Source: Luteimonas rhizosphaericola (GTDB taxonomy: Bacteria > Pseudomonadota > Gammaproteobacteria > Xanthomonadales > Xanthomonadaceae). From it: DNA of 64,000 nucleotides. Positions within the stretch are counted from its first letter, which is position 1. The number at the start of each line of letters is the position of its first letter. Made by a program: the position numbers and the translations under genes. The stretch lies in assembly GCF_029888045.1 (NCBI RefSeq), contig NZ_JARXRN010000025.1:340368-404367 (forward strand), read 5' to 3'. Under the pieces are notes generated by a model that was given only the letters and a program-made list of their open reading frames with translations, ran no database searches and was not told where the DNA came from. This document shows positions 45,336 to 57,814 of the stretch, piece by piece.

Positions 45336-46064
45336 GTGGACCCGACCCACGCCCCCCTCCCGCTGCAGGCCCCGCCGCGCGGCAGTCGCCTTGCCCACCG
45401 TGCGCGGCTGCTGGCCGACCGCCATGCCTGGACCGCGCTGGTCGTGGCGGGGTCGGCCTGCGTGTTCAGCTTCGGCCTGGTCTACGTCGGCTACTTCGCG
45501 CACGTGCTGCGGACCGCGCGGCGCGCGCCGAGTCGCCCCGCCGGCGCGGGCTGCCTGCTGGTGTTCGGCAAGCATGCGCCCGGTGGACGGATCGACGGCG
45601 ATTTCCAGGGGCGGCTGCAGCGCGCGGCCGACGTCTGGCGGCAATCCCCGGCGCGGCCGCTGGTGCTGCTCGGCGGCGGCTTCGGCGAAGGCGAGAGCGA
45701 AGCCGAACTCGCGCAGCGCAGGCTGCTGGCCGCGGGGGTCGCGGCCGACGCGACCTGGCTGCTGGAGTCCGGTTCGCGCGACACCCTGCAGAACCTGCGC
45801 AACGCGCGCGCGCTGCTGGGCGATCGCACCGGGACCGGCCCGGTTGTGCTGCTGAGCAGCCGCTACCACCTCGCGCGCTGCGCGCTGTTCGCCCGCTGGC
45901 TGGGCTACGAGCACGAACTGTGCGCCGCCGAACCGGCGCTGCGCTGGACCCCGCTCACGCTGTGGCGGATCGCCCGCGAATCGGCCTGCGTGTGCTGGGT
46001 CGACCTGGGCTCGCGCTGGGCCCGGCTGGTCGGCGACCGCGCGATGCTGGCGCGGCTCGGCTGA
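45336..46064 (+). CDS. YdcF/SanA family (DUF218) membrane protein of the pigment cluster
   Basis: A 242-residue protein with one membrane segment (about 30-52) and a DUF218 domain: LLVFGKHAPGGRIDGDFQGRL, PLVLLGGGFGEGESEAELA, the SRDTLQNLRNARALL and VVLLSSRYHLARCALFARWLG motifs. YdcF-like proteins act in envelope biogenesis, but the reaction is not known. Homologues close xanthomonadin clusters. The GTG at 45336 is preferred because it fits the GATTAT box; a GTG at 45321 is in frame. It is divergent from the ketosynthase and convergent with the peptidase gene. Confidence 0.85.
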   Translation: MDPTHAPLPLQAPPRGSRLAHRARLLADRHAWTALVVAGSACVFSFGLVYVGYFAHVLRTARRAPSRPAGAGCLLVFGKHAPGGRIDGDFQGRLQRAADVWRQSPARPLVLLGGGFGEGESEAELAQRRLLAAGVAADATWLLESGSRDTLQNLRNARALLGDRTGTGPVVLLSSRYHLARCALFARWLGYEHELCAAEPALRWTPLTLWRIARESACVCWVDLGSRWARLVGDRAMLARLG

Positions 46065-46116
46065 GCGCGCGGCGCGGGACGGGCACGGGCCGCATCCGCC
46101 CCCGGCAGGCTGTCGA

Positions 46117-46140
46117 GGCAGGCGTCGCCGACGCCGTGCC
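46117..46140. terminator. possible hairpin between convergent genes
   Basis: GGCGTC, GCC and GACGCC, extended outward by GGCA/GTGCC with one bulge, lies in the 93-base gap between the YdcF-like and S9 peptidase genes. No T-run was seen. Confidence 0.35.
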
Positions 46141-46157
46141 GGATGCGCGACGCGCGC

Positions 46158-49362
<3,205 letters not shown>

Positions 49363-49556
49363 GGCGGCCTCCAGCGACGTGGGGCGCCAGTCTAGGCCGC
49401 GGGATGCACGGCGGCGTCACGGGGGACGGTCCGCTGCGTTGCATGCGTCGCGGAAGATCGACGGCCGCGTGCGCGCGCTTCGCGCGCACGCGCAGACGGA
49501 TCACCGTCGGCGGAATGGCGTCAATGCGCACGCCGCCATCGCGGCCTGCTTCCCCG

Positions 49557-49595
49557 AAAAGTCCGGGGCGACCGATCGCCCGATCGGCGCGCCCC
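49557..49595 (-). terminator. intrinsic terminator after the GH3 gene
   Basis: A long stem (GGGGCG with CGCCCC outside, CCGATCG with CGATCGG inside) at 49565-49595 is followed on the minus strand by GGAC and four T residues. Confidence 0.78.
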
Positions 49596-49609
49596 GGCGG
49601 AGGAAGGCC

Positions 49610-52201
49610 TCAGTTGGTGGCGCACTCCACCTGCTGGTCGAACTCGGTGCTCGCCGCCACCCGCGCCAGCGCGATCTTCGCGCCGGCACCGGCACGCAGC
49701 TGCACCGGGACGTCCAGCCGGCCCGTATCCGCACCCTGCGCGCGCAGGCACTTCAGCGGCACCGCCAGGCGCGTCCACTGCCCGACCGGCAGCGCGGCCA
49801 GCGCGTCGCCGAGTTCCACCGTGCCGCTGCAGCCTTCGCCGCAGCCGGCCAGCAGCGCCGCCTTGCCGTCGGACGGCATCGCGTCGACGCGCAGCGACAG
49901 CACCACCGGCACGTCGCCGTTGGTCTCGCGGGTGAGGTCCAGCGGCGCGTTGGACAGCAGCTGCACCGTGCCGGCACCGGTCCAGGCGAACAGGCGCGCG
50001 CCCTCCTGCACGTCGGTGTTGACCGCGGTCATTTCCAGCGAGCCGTCGGCGGTCTTCGCCGCCGGATGCACCACGTCCATCGCCGTGCCGTCGGCACCGA
50101 CCAGGCGCAGGGTCAGGCCGGTGGTCGGTACCCCGCGCTCGAACCACACGTTGCCCGACGCCGCGTCCGCGTCGATGCCCGGATCCTCCGGCAACGCGGC
50201 CAGGTCGCCGTTGTCGGCGTAGGTCAGGCCGTGGCCGAAGGCGAACAGCGGGTCGTAGCCCTCCTGGCCGTGGTTGTTCGCGTACTGGTCGGCGCGCTTG
50301 GGCCAGGAGAAGCTGAGCTTGCCCTTGAAGTCGTGCTGCGGCTTGCCGTCGGCGCCCTGCAGCAACACGTCGGCCACGCCGCCGCCTTCGGAACCGGGCA
50401 GCCAGGCCGCGACGAACGCATCGGCGGCATTGATCTCGCGGTTGAGCCACAGCGGGCGGCCGCTGAGGAACACCGCCACCACCGGAATGCCGTCCGCCTT
50501 GAGCTTGCGCATCAGTTCCAGGTCGCCCGACTTGCCGCCCTTGAACATCAGGTTCGCCAGGTCGCCCTGGAACTCGGCGTAGGGTTCCTCGCCGAACACC
50601 ACCACGGCCACGTCCGGCTTGGCGCTGTAGCTGCCGTCGACCGACAGCGTGGCGCGGCCGCCGGCCGCTTCGACCTGTTCCTTCAGTCCGTCCCAGATCG
50701 TGTCGGCGTTCGGGAAGTCCTCGCGCTTCGTGTCGCTGCCCTGCCAGGTGAGCGTCCAGCCGCCGGCCTGCTTGCTCATGTTGTCGGCGCCGTCGCCGGC
50801 CACCAGCACGTTCGAGTTCGGCGACAGCGGCAGGATGCCGCCCTGGTTCTTCAGCAGCACCAGCGACTCGCGCACCGCGCGCCGGGCCACCTCGCGGTGC
50901 TCGGGCGAACCCAGCAGTTCGAACTTGCCGCCGAGCGCGCGCTCGGAGGGCCTGGGCTTCTCGAACAGGTTGGCGCGGAACTTCACCCGCAGGATGCGGC
51001 GCACCGCGTCGTCGAGGCGTTCCATCGGCAGCGTGCCGGCCTTCACGTGCGCGAGGGTCGAGTCGTACATGCCCTTCCAGCTGTCGGGCGCCATCGCCAT
51101 GTCGAGGCCGGCGACGAAGGTCTGCGCGCAGTCGGTGTTGGTGCAGCCGCGCACCTGGCCGTGGCCGTTCCAGTCGCCGACGATGAAGCCGCCGAAGCTC
51201 ATCCGCTCCTTCAGCACGTCCGTGAGCAGCGGCTTGTGGCCGTGCATCTTCTCGCCGTGGAAGCTGTTGAACGAGGCCATCACCGCCTGCGCGCCGGCGG
51301 CGATCGAGGGGATGTAGCCGGCGGCGTGGATGTCGCGCAACTCGGCTTCGCTGACCGTGGTGTCGCCCTGGTCCTTGCCGTTGGCGGTGCCGCCGTCGCC
51401 GAGGTAGTGCTTGACCGAACTCATGACGTGATGGTCGTCGAGGAACTCGGGCGTGCCGGGCTTGCCCTGCAGGCCTTCGACGAACACGCCGGCGTAGCTG
51501 GCCACCAGTTCCGGATCCTCGGAATAGCCCTCGTAGGCGCGGCCCCAGCGGTCGTCCTGCGGCACGGCGACGGTCGGCGCGAAGGTCCATTCCATGCCGG
51601 TGGCGCGGGTCTCGATCGCGGTGATGCGCGCGATCTCGCGCAGCAGCTCCGGATTGCGCATCGCGCCCAGGCCGATGTTGTGCGGGAACAGCGTGGCGCC
51701 GACGATGTTGCTCTGGCCGTGCATGGCGTCGATGCCCCAGATCACCGGGATCGCCTTGCCACCGCCGGAGGTGTCCATCGACGCTTCCCAGAACTCGTCG
51801 GCGAGTGCGAGCCACGCCTCGGCCTTGGCGTTGTACTGGCCGCCGGGATCGGAACCGCCGCCGGCGAGGATCGAGCCGAGCCGGTACTTGCGCACGTCCT
51901 CGGGCGTGACGCTGCCGATGTCGCCCTGGATGATCTGCCCGACCTTCTCCTCGACCGTCATCGAGGCCAGCAGTGCCTCGACCTTCTGCTCCAGCGCGGC
52001 GTCCTCCGCGAACGGCCACTCGGGCTGCGGCCAGTTGGCGGGATCGACGGTGCCGGCGTCGGCCGTGGCCGCGGGCGCATCGGCCGGCGTGGCCGCGGGT
52101 GCCGGGGCGGCCTCGCGATCGCCGCATGCCGCCAGCACCAGGGCGGCGGCCAGGGCGGCGCTCAGGCGCGATGCGGACAGGAAGGCGCGGGGAGTGCTCA
52201 T
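49610..52201 (-). CDS. GH3 exo-beta-glucosidase, lipoprotein
   Basis: An 863-residue outer-membrane or periplasmic lipoprotein (lipobox LAAC, Cys26). The GH3 N-domain includes EKVGQIIQGDIGSVT, PVIWGIDAMHGQSN, KHYLGDGGT (Lys264-His265) and the nucleophile Asp343 in FIVGDWNGHG. The C-domain has SLVLLKNQGGILPLSP and the GYDPLFAFGHGLTY end. A further C-terminal ExoP-like beta domain follows. It should release glucose from beta-glucans or cello-oligosaccharides. It is transcribed away from the LacI gene with an operator 63 bases upstream of its start, so it is likely repressed by it. A strong terminator follows. Confidence 0.95.
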   Translation of the reverse strand: MSTPRAFLSASRLSAALAAALVLAACGDREAAPAPAATPADAPAATADAGTVDPANWPQPEWPFAEDAALEQKVEALLASMTVEEKVGQIIQGDIGSVTPEDVRKYRLGSILAGGGSDPGGQYNAKAEAWLALADEFWEASMDTSGGGKAIPVIWGIDAMHGQSNIVGATLFPHNIGLGAMRNPELLREIARITAIETRATGMEWTFAPTVAVPQDDRWGRAYEGYSEDPELVASYAGVFVEGLQGKPGTPEFLDDHHVMSSVKHYLGDGGTANGKDQGDTTVSEAELRDIHAAGYIPSIAAGAQAVMASFNSFHGEKMHGHKPLLTDVLKERMSFGGFIVGDWNGHGQVRGCTNTDCAQTFVAGLDMAMAPDSWKGMYDSTLAHVKAGTLPMERLDDAVRRILRVKFRANLFEKPRPSERALGGKFELLGSPEHREVARRAVRESLVLLKNQGGILPLSPNSNVLVAGDGADNMSKQAGGWTLTWQGSDTKREDFPNADTIWDGLKEQVEAAGGRATLSVDGSYSAKPDVAVVVFGEEPYAEFQGDLANLMFKGGKSGDLELMRKLKADGIPVVAVFLSGRPLWLNREINAADAFVAAWLPGSEGGGVADVLLQGADGKPQHDFKGKLSFSWPKRADQYANNHGQEGYDPLFAFGHGLTYADNGDLAALPEDPGIDADAASGNVWFERGVPTTGLTLRLVGADGTAMDVVHPAAKTADGSLEMTAVNTDVQEGARLFAWTGAGTVQLLSNAPLDLTRETNGDVPVVLSLRVDAMPSDGKAALLAGCGEGCSGTVELGDALAALPVGQWTRLAVPLKCLRAQGADTGRLDVPVQLRAGAGAKIALARVAASTEFDQQVECATN

Positions 52202-52263
52202 GGGTTCGGTTCCGTTGGGTCGTAGGCCGGCCCGCCAGCCGGAACGCATGGCGCGTCGCGGCA

Positions 52264-52277
52264 TGACAGCGTTGTCA
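52264..52277. promoter_or_regulatory. LacI-type operator upstream of the GH3 gene
   Basis: TGACAGCGTTGTCA is a near-perfect palindrome around a central CG and exactly the reverse complement of the site at 53854. It lies between the divergent GH3 and lacI-family genes. Confidence 0.82.
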
Positions 52278-52479
52278 GAATGTGCACCATACCCGGTCTG
52301 TCGCGGCGAAGCTTGTTGCACAGCACAAGCGTTGGTCGCGTCCCACGGACCGGAGCAGCGCAATGGCACCGCAACGCGATCGGGGACGCAAGCCGGGCAC
52401 GCGCCGGAGAGACCACACCGGTGCCGCGCCCGCGGCTCTGGCAGAATCCGCAGCCTTCGCGGGAAGGACCGGCAGACCG

Positions 52480-53490
52480 ATGGCGCGCGTACGGATCGAG
52501 GATGTGGCGGCTGAAGCGGGCGTGTCGATGAAGACCGTCTCGCGCGTGCTCAACGAGGAGCCGAACGTCTCCGAAGCCACCCGCGAGCGGGTGCGCGCGG
52601 TGGTCGAGCGCCTGCAGTACCGGCCGCACCCGTCGGCGCGCGTGCTCGCCGGGCGCCGGTCTTACCTGGTGGCGATGCTCTACGACAACCCGTCGAGCAA
52701 CTACCTGATGGAGGTCGAGCTCGGCGTGCTCGACGCGTGCCAGGCGCAGCACTACAACCTGATGCTCGCGCCGCTGGTGTACGACGCCAAGGACATCGTG
52801 TCGAAGGTGGAGTCGCTGGTGCTGCAGTCGCGCCTGGACGGCGTGGTGCTGACGCCGCCGATCACCGACGACGCCGCGCTGCTGGCGCGGCTGGACGAGC
52901 TGGAGATCCCCTGGTCGAGCATCTCGCCGACCGAATCGAACCGGCGCATCGGCGTGGTGGTGGACGAGCGCAGCGCGGTCGCCGAGATGGTGGCGCACCT
53001 GGTTTCGCTGGGGCACCGCCGCATCGCGCACATCAAGGGCCACGCCGCGCACGGCGCGAGCGCGTGGCGGCTGGCGGGCTATCGCGACGGGCTCGCGCAG
53101 GCCGGCATCGCCGCGGACGAGTCGCTGGTGATCCAGGGCGAGTTCTCCTACGACTCGGGCTTCGACGCGACCAACCGGCTGCTCGACCTGCCCGATCCGC
53201 CCACCGCGATCTTCGCCGCCAACGACGACATGGCCGCCGGCGCGATCGGCGCGATCTGCGAGCGCGGGCTGTCGGTGCCGCGCGACGTGTCGGTCTGCGG
53301 ATTCGACGACACGCCGATCGCGCGCCACATCTATCCCGCGCTCACCACCGTGCGCCAGCCCACGCGCGAGATGGGCCGCCTCGCCGGCCTGGAACTGCTC
53401 AAGGCGATCCGCGACCAGGGGGAGGGCGGGCTGGTCACGGTCCCGTACACGCTCGAGCTGCGGCGTTCGACCGGTCCGCGCCGGACCTGA
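52480..53490 (+). CDS. LacI family transcriptional regulator of the glucan locus
   Basis: A 336-residue LacI/GalR protein: helix-turn-helix [20 protein letters not shown] (6-25), a hinge with ...[13 protein letters not shown], and a periplasmic-binding-type effector domain with [39 protein letters not shown] and [13 protein letters not shown]. It should bind the three TGACARCGYTGTCA sites here and release them on binding a sugar, probably a product of glucan breakdown. GGGAAGGA lies before the ATG, and a CAGAAT -10-like box is at 52442. Its own promoter region holds the 52264 operator about 200 bases away. Confidence 0.94.
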   Translation: MARVRIEDVAAEAGVSMKTVSRVLNEEPNVSEATRERVRAVVERLQYRPHPSARVLAGRRSYLVAMLYDNPSSNYLMEVELGVLDACQAQHYNLMLAPLVYDAKDIVSKVESLVLQSRLDGVVLTPPITDDAALLARLDELEIPWSSISPTESNRRIGVVVDERSAVAEMVAHLVSLGHRRIAHIKGHAAHGASAWRLAGYRDGLAQAGIAADESLVIQGEFSYDSGFDATNRLLDLPDPPTAIFAANDDMAAGAIGAICERGLSVPRDVSVCGFDDTPIARHIYPALTTVRQPTREMGRLAGLELLKAIRDQGEGGLVTVPYTLELRRSTGPRRT

Positions 53491-53852
53491 GTCCACGACA
53501 CCGGCGCGCGTGGCGCCGCCCGGCATCGGGTTCGATCCCCGTCTGCCGCGTGCTGCATGCGCAGTGCGCTGTGTGGAAAGCCGGCGCGCGGCGGAGGGCA
53601 CGCGATCTCCGCCGCGCGACGCGGCCCCGTCCCGTTCCGGTCGCCGCGCGCGCGGTGCACGGTAGTGCCGCGACACTCCCCGCGCTGCGCTCGCCTGCCG
53701 CGTCATGCGAGTGCGCCGAATACGCGCAAGGATCGTCGCGCCATCTGCATTCCGCACGACACGCACGCGTCACGCATTGACCGATGCATGACCCGCCGCA
53801 ATCAACGAAACGCAGCGCGTTCGAAAGTTAGCGGTAACACGCCGAACGGCGG
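53491..53852. other. gap between the LacI gene and the receptor operator, no gene seen
   Basis: No convincing gene was seen. This part of the gap is less GC-rich toward its right end, leading into the receptor promoter. A possible short hairpin follows the lacI stop, without a T-run. Confidence 0.4.
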
Positions 53853-53882
53853 TTGACAACGCTGTCAGGTTGGATTCCTAAT
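53853..53882 (+). promoter_or_regulatory. receptor promoter with LacI operator overlapping the -35 box
   Basis: TTGACA (53853-53858) is a perfect -35 box, and CCTAAT (53877-53882) is a fair -10 after 18 bases. The operator TGACAACGCTGTCA occupies 53854-53867, so its left half is the -35 box itself. Repressor binding would directly block polymerase. Confidence 0.75.
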
Positions 53883-53954
53883 GCCGGCGCACCGACCGTG
53901 ATGGTCGCGGCACCACAACTCGCTTTCGTGACGACCTTGGGAGAGGGAAGGTTC

Positions 53955-56900
53955 ATGAAATACACGCACGCAGCGCCCAAGCGGCGCCTGTTGACGTCTG
54001 CGCTGCTGATCGCGCTGGCCCCGCCGCTCGCGGCACAAACCGCCGCACAGGACCCCGTCCCGTCGACCTCCGCCGAGCAGGCGACGAACGACGATCCCGC
54101 GGAACTCGACACCATCGTCGTCACCGGCATCCGTGCCAGCCTCGAGTCGTCGATGAACATCAAGCGCGACGCCCAGGGCGTCGTCGACGGCATCGTCGCC
54201 GAGGACATCGGCAAGTTCCCCGACACCAATCTCGCCGAGTCGCTGCAGCGCATCAGCGGCGTGTCGATCGACCGCACCTCGAGCGGCGAGGGGCAGAAGA
54301 TCACCGTGCGCGGCCTGGGGCCCGACTACAACCTGGTGCTGCTCAACGGGCGCCAGATGCCGGCCTCGAACCTCGGGCCCGGCGGCGCCGGCGCGTCGTC
54401 GGCGCGCTCGTTCGACTTCTCGAACCTCGCCAGCGAATCGATCTCCGCGGTCAACGTCTACAAGACCGGCCGCGCGGACAACCCCACCGGCGGCATCGGC
54501 GCGACCATCGACGTGCGCACCGCGCGTCCGCTGGAGGCCGATCCGGTCGTCAGCCTCGGCCTGAAGTCGGTCTACGACGAATCCAACCAGCGCCTGCCGC
54601 GCACGCTGAAGGGCAGCGACTTCACCGGCGAGCTGTCGGGCATCTTCAGCCAGTCCTACGCCGATGGCCGCTTCGGCGTGATGCTCAGCGGCAGCTACCA
54701 GGAGCGCGACTCCGGCTTCAACCAGGCCTCGGTCGCCGATGGCTGGCTGACCTTCGCCGGCGACAACGCGGACCCGGGCTGCTGGCAGTGCCTGCCGCAG
54801 GAAGGCCAGGGCTACTCCGACCGCATCGAGAACCGGCCGGGCCCGGGCGACATCTACGCCCGTCCGCAGAACACCGGCTACAGCGTCAACGGCATCCAGC
54901 GCCAGCGCACCAACGGCCAGGTGACCCTGCAGTGGGCGCCGACCGACAACGTGACCGCGACGGTCGACTACAACTACATCGAACAGCAGGTGCAGGTGCA
55001 GCGCAGCGAGCTGTCGGTGTGGTTCAACCAGGGCGCCGGCGACAGCAGCTGGACCGACGGCCCGATCGCTGCACCCATCATGTACTCCGAGGACATGGTC
55101 GGCTCCGACCTGTCGATGGGCGGCGCCAGGATCGGCAGCGAGACCACCAGCGACATGCTCGGCTTCAACGTCGAGTGGGAAGTCAACGACGCGCTCAGCC
55201 TGGAGTTCGACTACCACGATTCCAGCGCCACCTCGCGCCCCAGTGGCCCCTACGGGTCGGCCGGCGTGCTCGGCGTGGCCGCGTACATCCGCGGCAACAC
55301 CACCGTGGACTACAGCGGCGAGATCCCGATCGTCAACGTGCTGCTGCCGGCGGGCGTGAGCCAGGTCGATCCGTCGCAGGCGCTGGTCACCGGCTCGGTG
55401 TTCCAGAACAGCTACAACAAGTCCGAGGTCGAGCAGCTGCAGGCCAAGGGCCGGTTCGAGTTCGGCGACTACTCGGGGCTGGACTTCGGCATCTCCACCA
55501 TGGAGGTCAACAACCGCTCGGCGTCCGCGGTGATGCAGCGCGACACCTGGGGCGGCGTCGGCACCCCGGCCGACTACGACGACGACATCTGGTACAACGA
55601 CAGCATGGCGCGCTACTTCGAGGCGTTCGGCAACCACGACAACCCGATGTGGACCGACGACTTCCTGGTGTTCGACTTCGAGCGCCTGCGCCAGGCGGCG
55701 ATCGGGATCACCGGCTGCCCGAGCTGCTACGAGATGCCGACCGAGTTCACCGACGACATCCGCACCCGCGAGAAGTCCGAGAGCGCGTACGTGCAGTGGA
55801 CCTCCACCTTCGGCGACGTCATGCCGCTGCACGTCGCGCTCGGCGTGCGCTACGAGAAGACCGACGTGGAGTCGGAAGGCCTGCAGCGCGTCGGCCAGAC
55901 GATCACCTGGATCGCGGCGAACGAGCTTGCGGTGGACTACGCGCCGGAACGCGAGTTCACGCGCGATACCGGCAGCTACGATTTCGTCCTGCCCAACCTC
56001 GACCTCAAGCTCGACATCACCGAGGAGATGGTGCTGCGCGGCAGCTACAGCCAGACCATCGGCCGCCCGGGCTGGGGCGACATCAGCGCCGGACAGGTAC
56101 TGCAGCCGGTGGTTCGCGCCTCCGGCGGCGAGGGCCGCCGCGGCGATCCGTCGCTCGAGCCGCTGAAGTCCGACAACTTCGACCTCTCGTTCGAGTGGTA
56201 CTACGGCGAAGGCAACTACTTCTCCGTCGGCTACTTCCGCAAGGACATCGAGAACTTCATCAGCACGACGATCGTGCGCGAAGAGCCGTTCCAGCTGAAT
56301 ACGCCGGTCGGCGGCGCGTACTGGAACGCGGCGCTCGCCGCCGGGTGCTCGGCAACCGATGGCGTGTGCATCCGCACCTACATCTTCGAGAACTTCGCCG
56401 GCCAGCCCGGCGTCGTGCAGACAGGCTTCGACAGCGAGGGCAACCCAACCGGTGGCATCACCGGCCAGCCCGGTGATCCGGTTGCCGGGTTCAACATCAG
56501 CGTGCCGGCCAACCAGCGCTCGGACGAGGTCGATGGCTGGGAAATCAACGTCCAGCACATGTTCGGGCAGACCGGCTTCGGCGTGGCGGCGAACTACACC
56601 ATGGTCGATTCCGGGCTGACGTTCGACGACCAGAGCCTGGGCCAGCAGTATCCGCTGGTCGGCCTGAGCGACTCGGCCAACCTGGTGGCGTTCTACGACC
56701 GCAACGACTGGCAGGTGCGACTGGCCTACAACTGGCGCGACGAGTTCTACGCCGGATCCGGGCCGCGTACCGACCCCAACCACGTCGAGGCGTACGGCCA
56801 GCTGGATGCGAACGTCAGCTGGCAGGTCAGCGAGAACCTGACCCTGAGCCTGGAAGGCATCAACCTGACCGACGAGACGATGCGTACCCACGCACGCCAC

Positions 56901-56969
56901 GAGAACATGGTCCGGTTCGCCACCCAGACCGGGCCGCGCTACATGTTCGGCGTGCGCTACAAGTTCTGA
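53955..56969 (+). CDS. TonB-dependent receptor of the glucan locus
   Basis: A 1004-residue receptor: signal peptide (about 1-30), a TonB box at 52-58 (DTIVVTG), a plug domain with IVAEDIGKFPDTNLAESLQRISGVSI, ITVRGLGPDYNLVLLNGRQMP and the NPTGGIGATIDVRTARP motif, and a large beta-barrel ending in GPRYMFGVRYKF. The size and the GIRASLESSMNIKR opening are typical of the sugar-type receptors in Xanthomonadales and Caulobacter utilisation loci. It should import an oligosaccharide across the outer membrane. It heads the SapC-cupin-halogenase genes and has a LacI-controlled promoter. Confidence 0.93.
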   Translation: MKYTHAAPKRRLLTSALLIALAPPLAAQTAAQDPVPSTSAEQATNDDPAELDTIVVTGIRASLESSMNIKRDAQGVVDGIVAEDIGKFPDTNLAESLQRISGVSIDRTSSGEGQKITVRGLGPDYNLVLLNGRQMPASNLGPGGAGASSARSFDFSNLASESISAVNVYKTGRADNPTGGIGATIDVRTARPLEADPVVSLGLKSVYDESNQRLPRTLKGSDFTGELSGIFSQSYADGRFGVMLSGSYQERDSGFNQASVADGWLTFAGDNADPGCWQCLPQEGQGYSDRIENRPGPGDIYARPQNTGYSVNGIQRQRTNGQVTLQWAPTDNVTATVDYNYIEQQVQVQRSELSVWFNQGAGDSSWTDGPIAAPIMYSEDMVGSDLSMGGARIGSETTSDMLGFNVEWEVNDALSLEFDYHDSSATSRPSGPYGSAGVLGVAAYIRGNTTVDYSGEIPIVNVLLPAGVSQVDPSQALVTGSVFQNSYNKSEVEQLQAKGRFEFGDYSGLDFGISTMEVNNRSASAVMQRDTWGGVGTPADYDDDIWYNDSMARYFEAFGNHDNPMWTDDFLVFDFERLRQAAIGITGCPSCYEMPTEFTDDIRTREKSESAYVQWTSTFGDVMPLHVALGVRYEKTDVESEGLQRVGQTITWIAANELAVDYAPEREFTRDTGSYDFVLPNLDLKLDITEEMVLRGSYSQTIGRPGWGDISAGQVLQPVVRASGGEGRRGDPSLEPLKSDNFDLSFEWYYGEGNYFSVGYFRKDIENFISTTIVREEPFQLNTPVGGAYWNAALAAGCSATDGVCIRTYIFENFAGQPGVVQTGFDSEGNPTGGITGQPGDPVAGFNISVPANQRSDEVDGWEINVQHMFGQTGFGVAANYTMVDSGLTFDDQSLGQQYPLVGLSDSANLVAFYDRNDWQVRLAYNWRDEFYAGSGPRTDPNHVEAYGQLDANVSWQVSENLTLSLEGINLTDETMRTHARHENMVRFATQTGPRYMFGVRYKF

Positions 56970-57006
56970 CGCGGACGGCCGGCGCGCCCCACGGCGTGCG
57001 GCGAAC

Positions 57007-57036
57007 AGCGGGCCGGCGGATCTCCGTCGGCCCGCT
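57007..57036 (+). terminator. intercistronic hairpin after the receptor gene
   Basis: A 14-bp stem with one G-T pair (AGCGGGCCGGCGGA and TCCGTCGGCCCGCT) with a 2-base loop lies 38 bases after the receptor stop. It is followed by TCCTT rather than a T-run. It may reduce read-through so that the receptor is made in excess over the downstream enzymes. Confidence 0.5.
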
Positions 57037-57100
57037 TCCTTGGCGGCGACCGATGGGGCACGATGCGGCACGCACCGCCGCGCCCGAGTCGTGAGGACCG

Positions 57101-57814
57101 ATGGCACAGCATGTCCTGCTCAACAACGTGGAGCACCGTGACCTGCGCGTGTGCGCGGGCCACGGCGCCCGGCTGGGCGATGCCGTCATGGGCGCGCTCA
57201 CGTTCCCCGGCGAGTTCCGCAGCGTGCAGGCGCACTATCCGATCGTCTTCCGCCGCGAGCCGGCCGGCGGCGTCCTGCCGCTGGCGCTGTTCGGGCTGGA
57301 ACAGGGCTGCAACCTGTTCCTCGACGGCGATCGCTGGGACGCGGGCTACGTCCCGCTGTCGATGCAGCGGCATCCGTTCCTGATCGGCATCGCCGACGGA
57401 GACCGGCTGGTGCACATGGACATGGATCATCCGCGCGTGCGCAGCGCCGGCGACAACGACACCCCGCTGTTCGATGCGCAGGGCGCCGCCAGCCCCCATC
57501 TGGAAGTCGCGAGGTCGGTGCTGCTGGCCCTGCACGACGGGATGGCCGAGACGCCGGCCTTCGTGGACGCACTGGAACGCCTCGACCTGCTGGAGCCGTT
57601 CTTCCTCGACGTGCAGCTCGATGACGGCAGCCTCAACCGGCTCGCCGGCTTCCATACGATCAACGAGGAGCGGCTCGCGGCGCTGGACGGTGCGGCGCTG
57701 GAGCGCCTCGCCCGCGACGGCCACCTGCTGCCCGCCTACATGGTGCTGGCGTCGGCCTCGCGCTTCCGCGACCTCATCGACCGGCTGAACCGGCGTCGTG
57801 CTGCCGTCGCCTGA
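57101..57814 (+). CDS. SapC family protein
   Basis: A 237-residue protein with the SapC pattern: HYPIVFRREPAGGVLPLALFGLEQGCNLFLDG and WDAGYVPLSMQRHPFLIG, then MDMDHPRVR and LDVQLDDGSLNRLAGFHTINEERL. SapC proteins regularly accompany sugar-type TonB receptors together with cupin-like and halogenase-like proteins; the biochemical role is unknown. A GAGG ribosome site precedes the ATG. The next gene starts 17 bases before this one's end. Confidence 0.92.
   Translation: MAQHVLLNNVEHRDLRVCAGHGARLGDAVMGALTFPGEFRSVQAHYPIVFRREPAGGVLPLALFGLEQGCNLFLDGDRWDAGYVPLSMQRHPFLIGIADGDRLVHMDMDHPRVRSAGDNDTPLFDAQGAASPHLEVARSVLLALHDGMAETPAFVDALERLDLLEPFFLDVQLDDGSLNRLAGFHTINEERLAALDGAALERLARDGHLLPAYMVLASASRFRDLIDRLNRRRAAVA

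Noticed and set aside
53865..57107. Long antisense open frame of about 1080 codons opposite the TonB receptor
   Set aside because: The receptor on the plus strand has signal peptide, TonB box, plug motifs and barrel end. The antisense frame is rich in Arg/Ala/His with no domain, as expected for GC-rich DNA.
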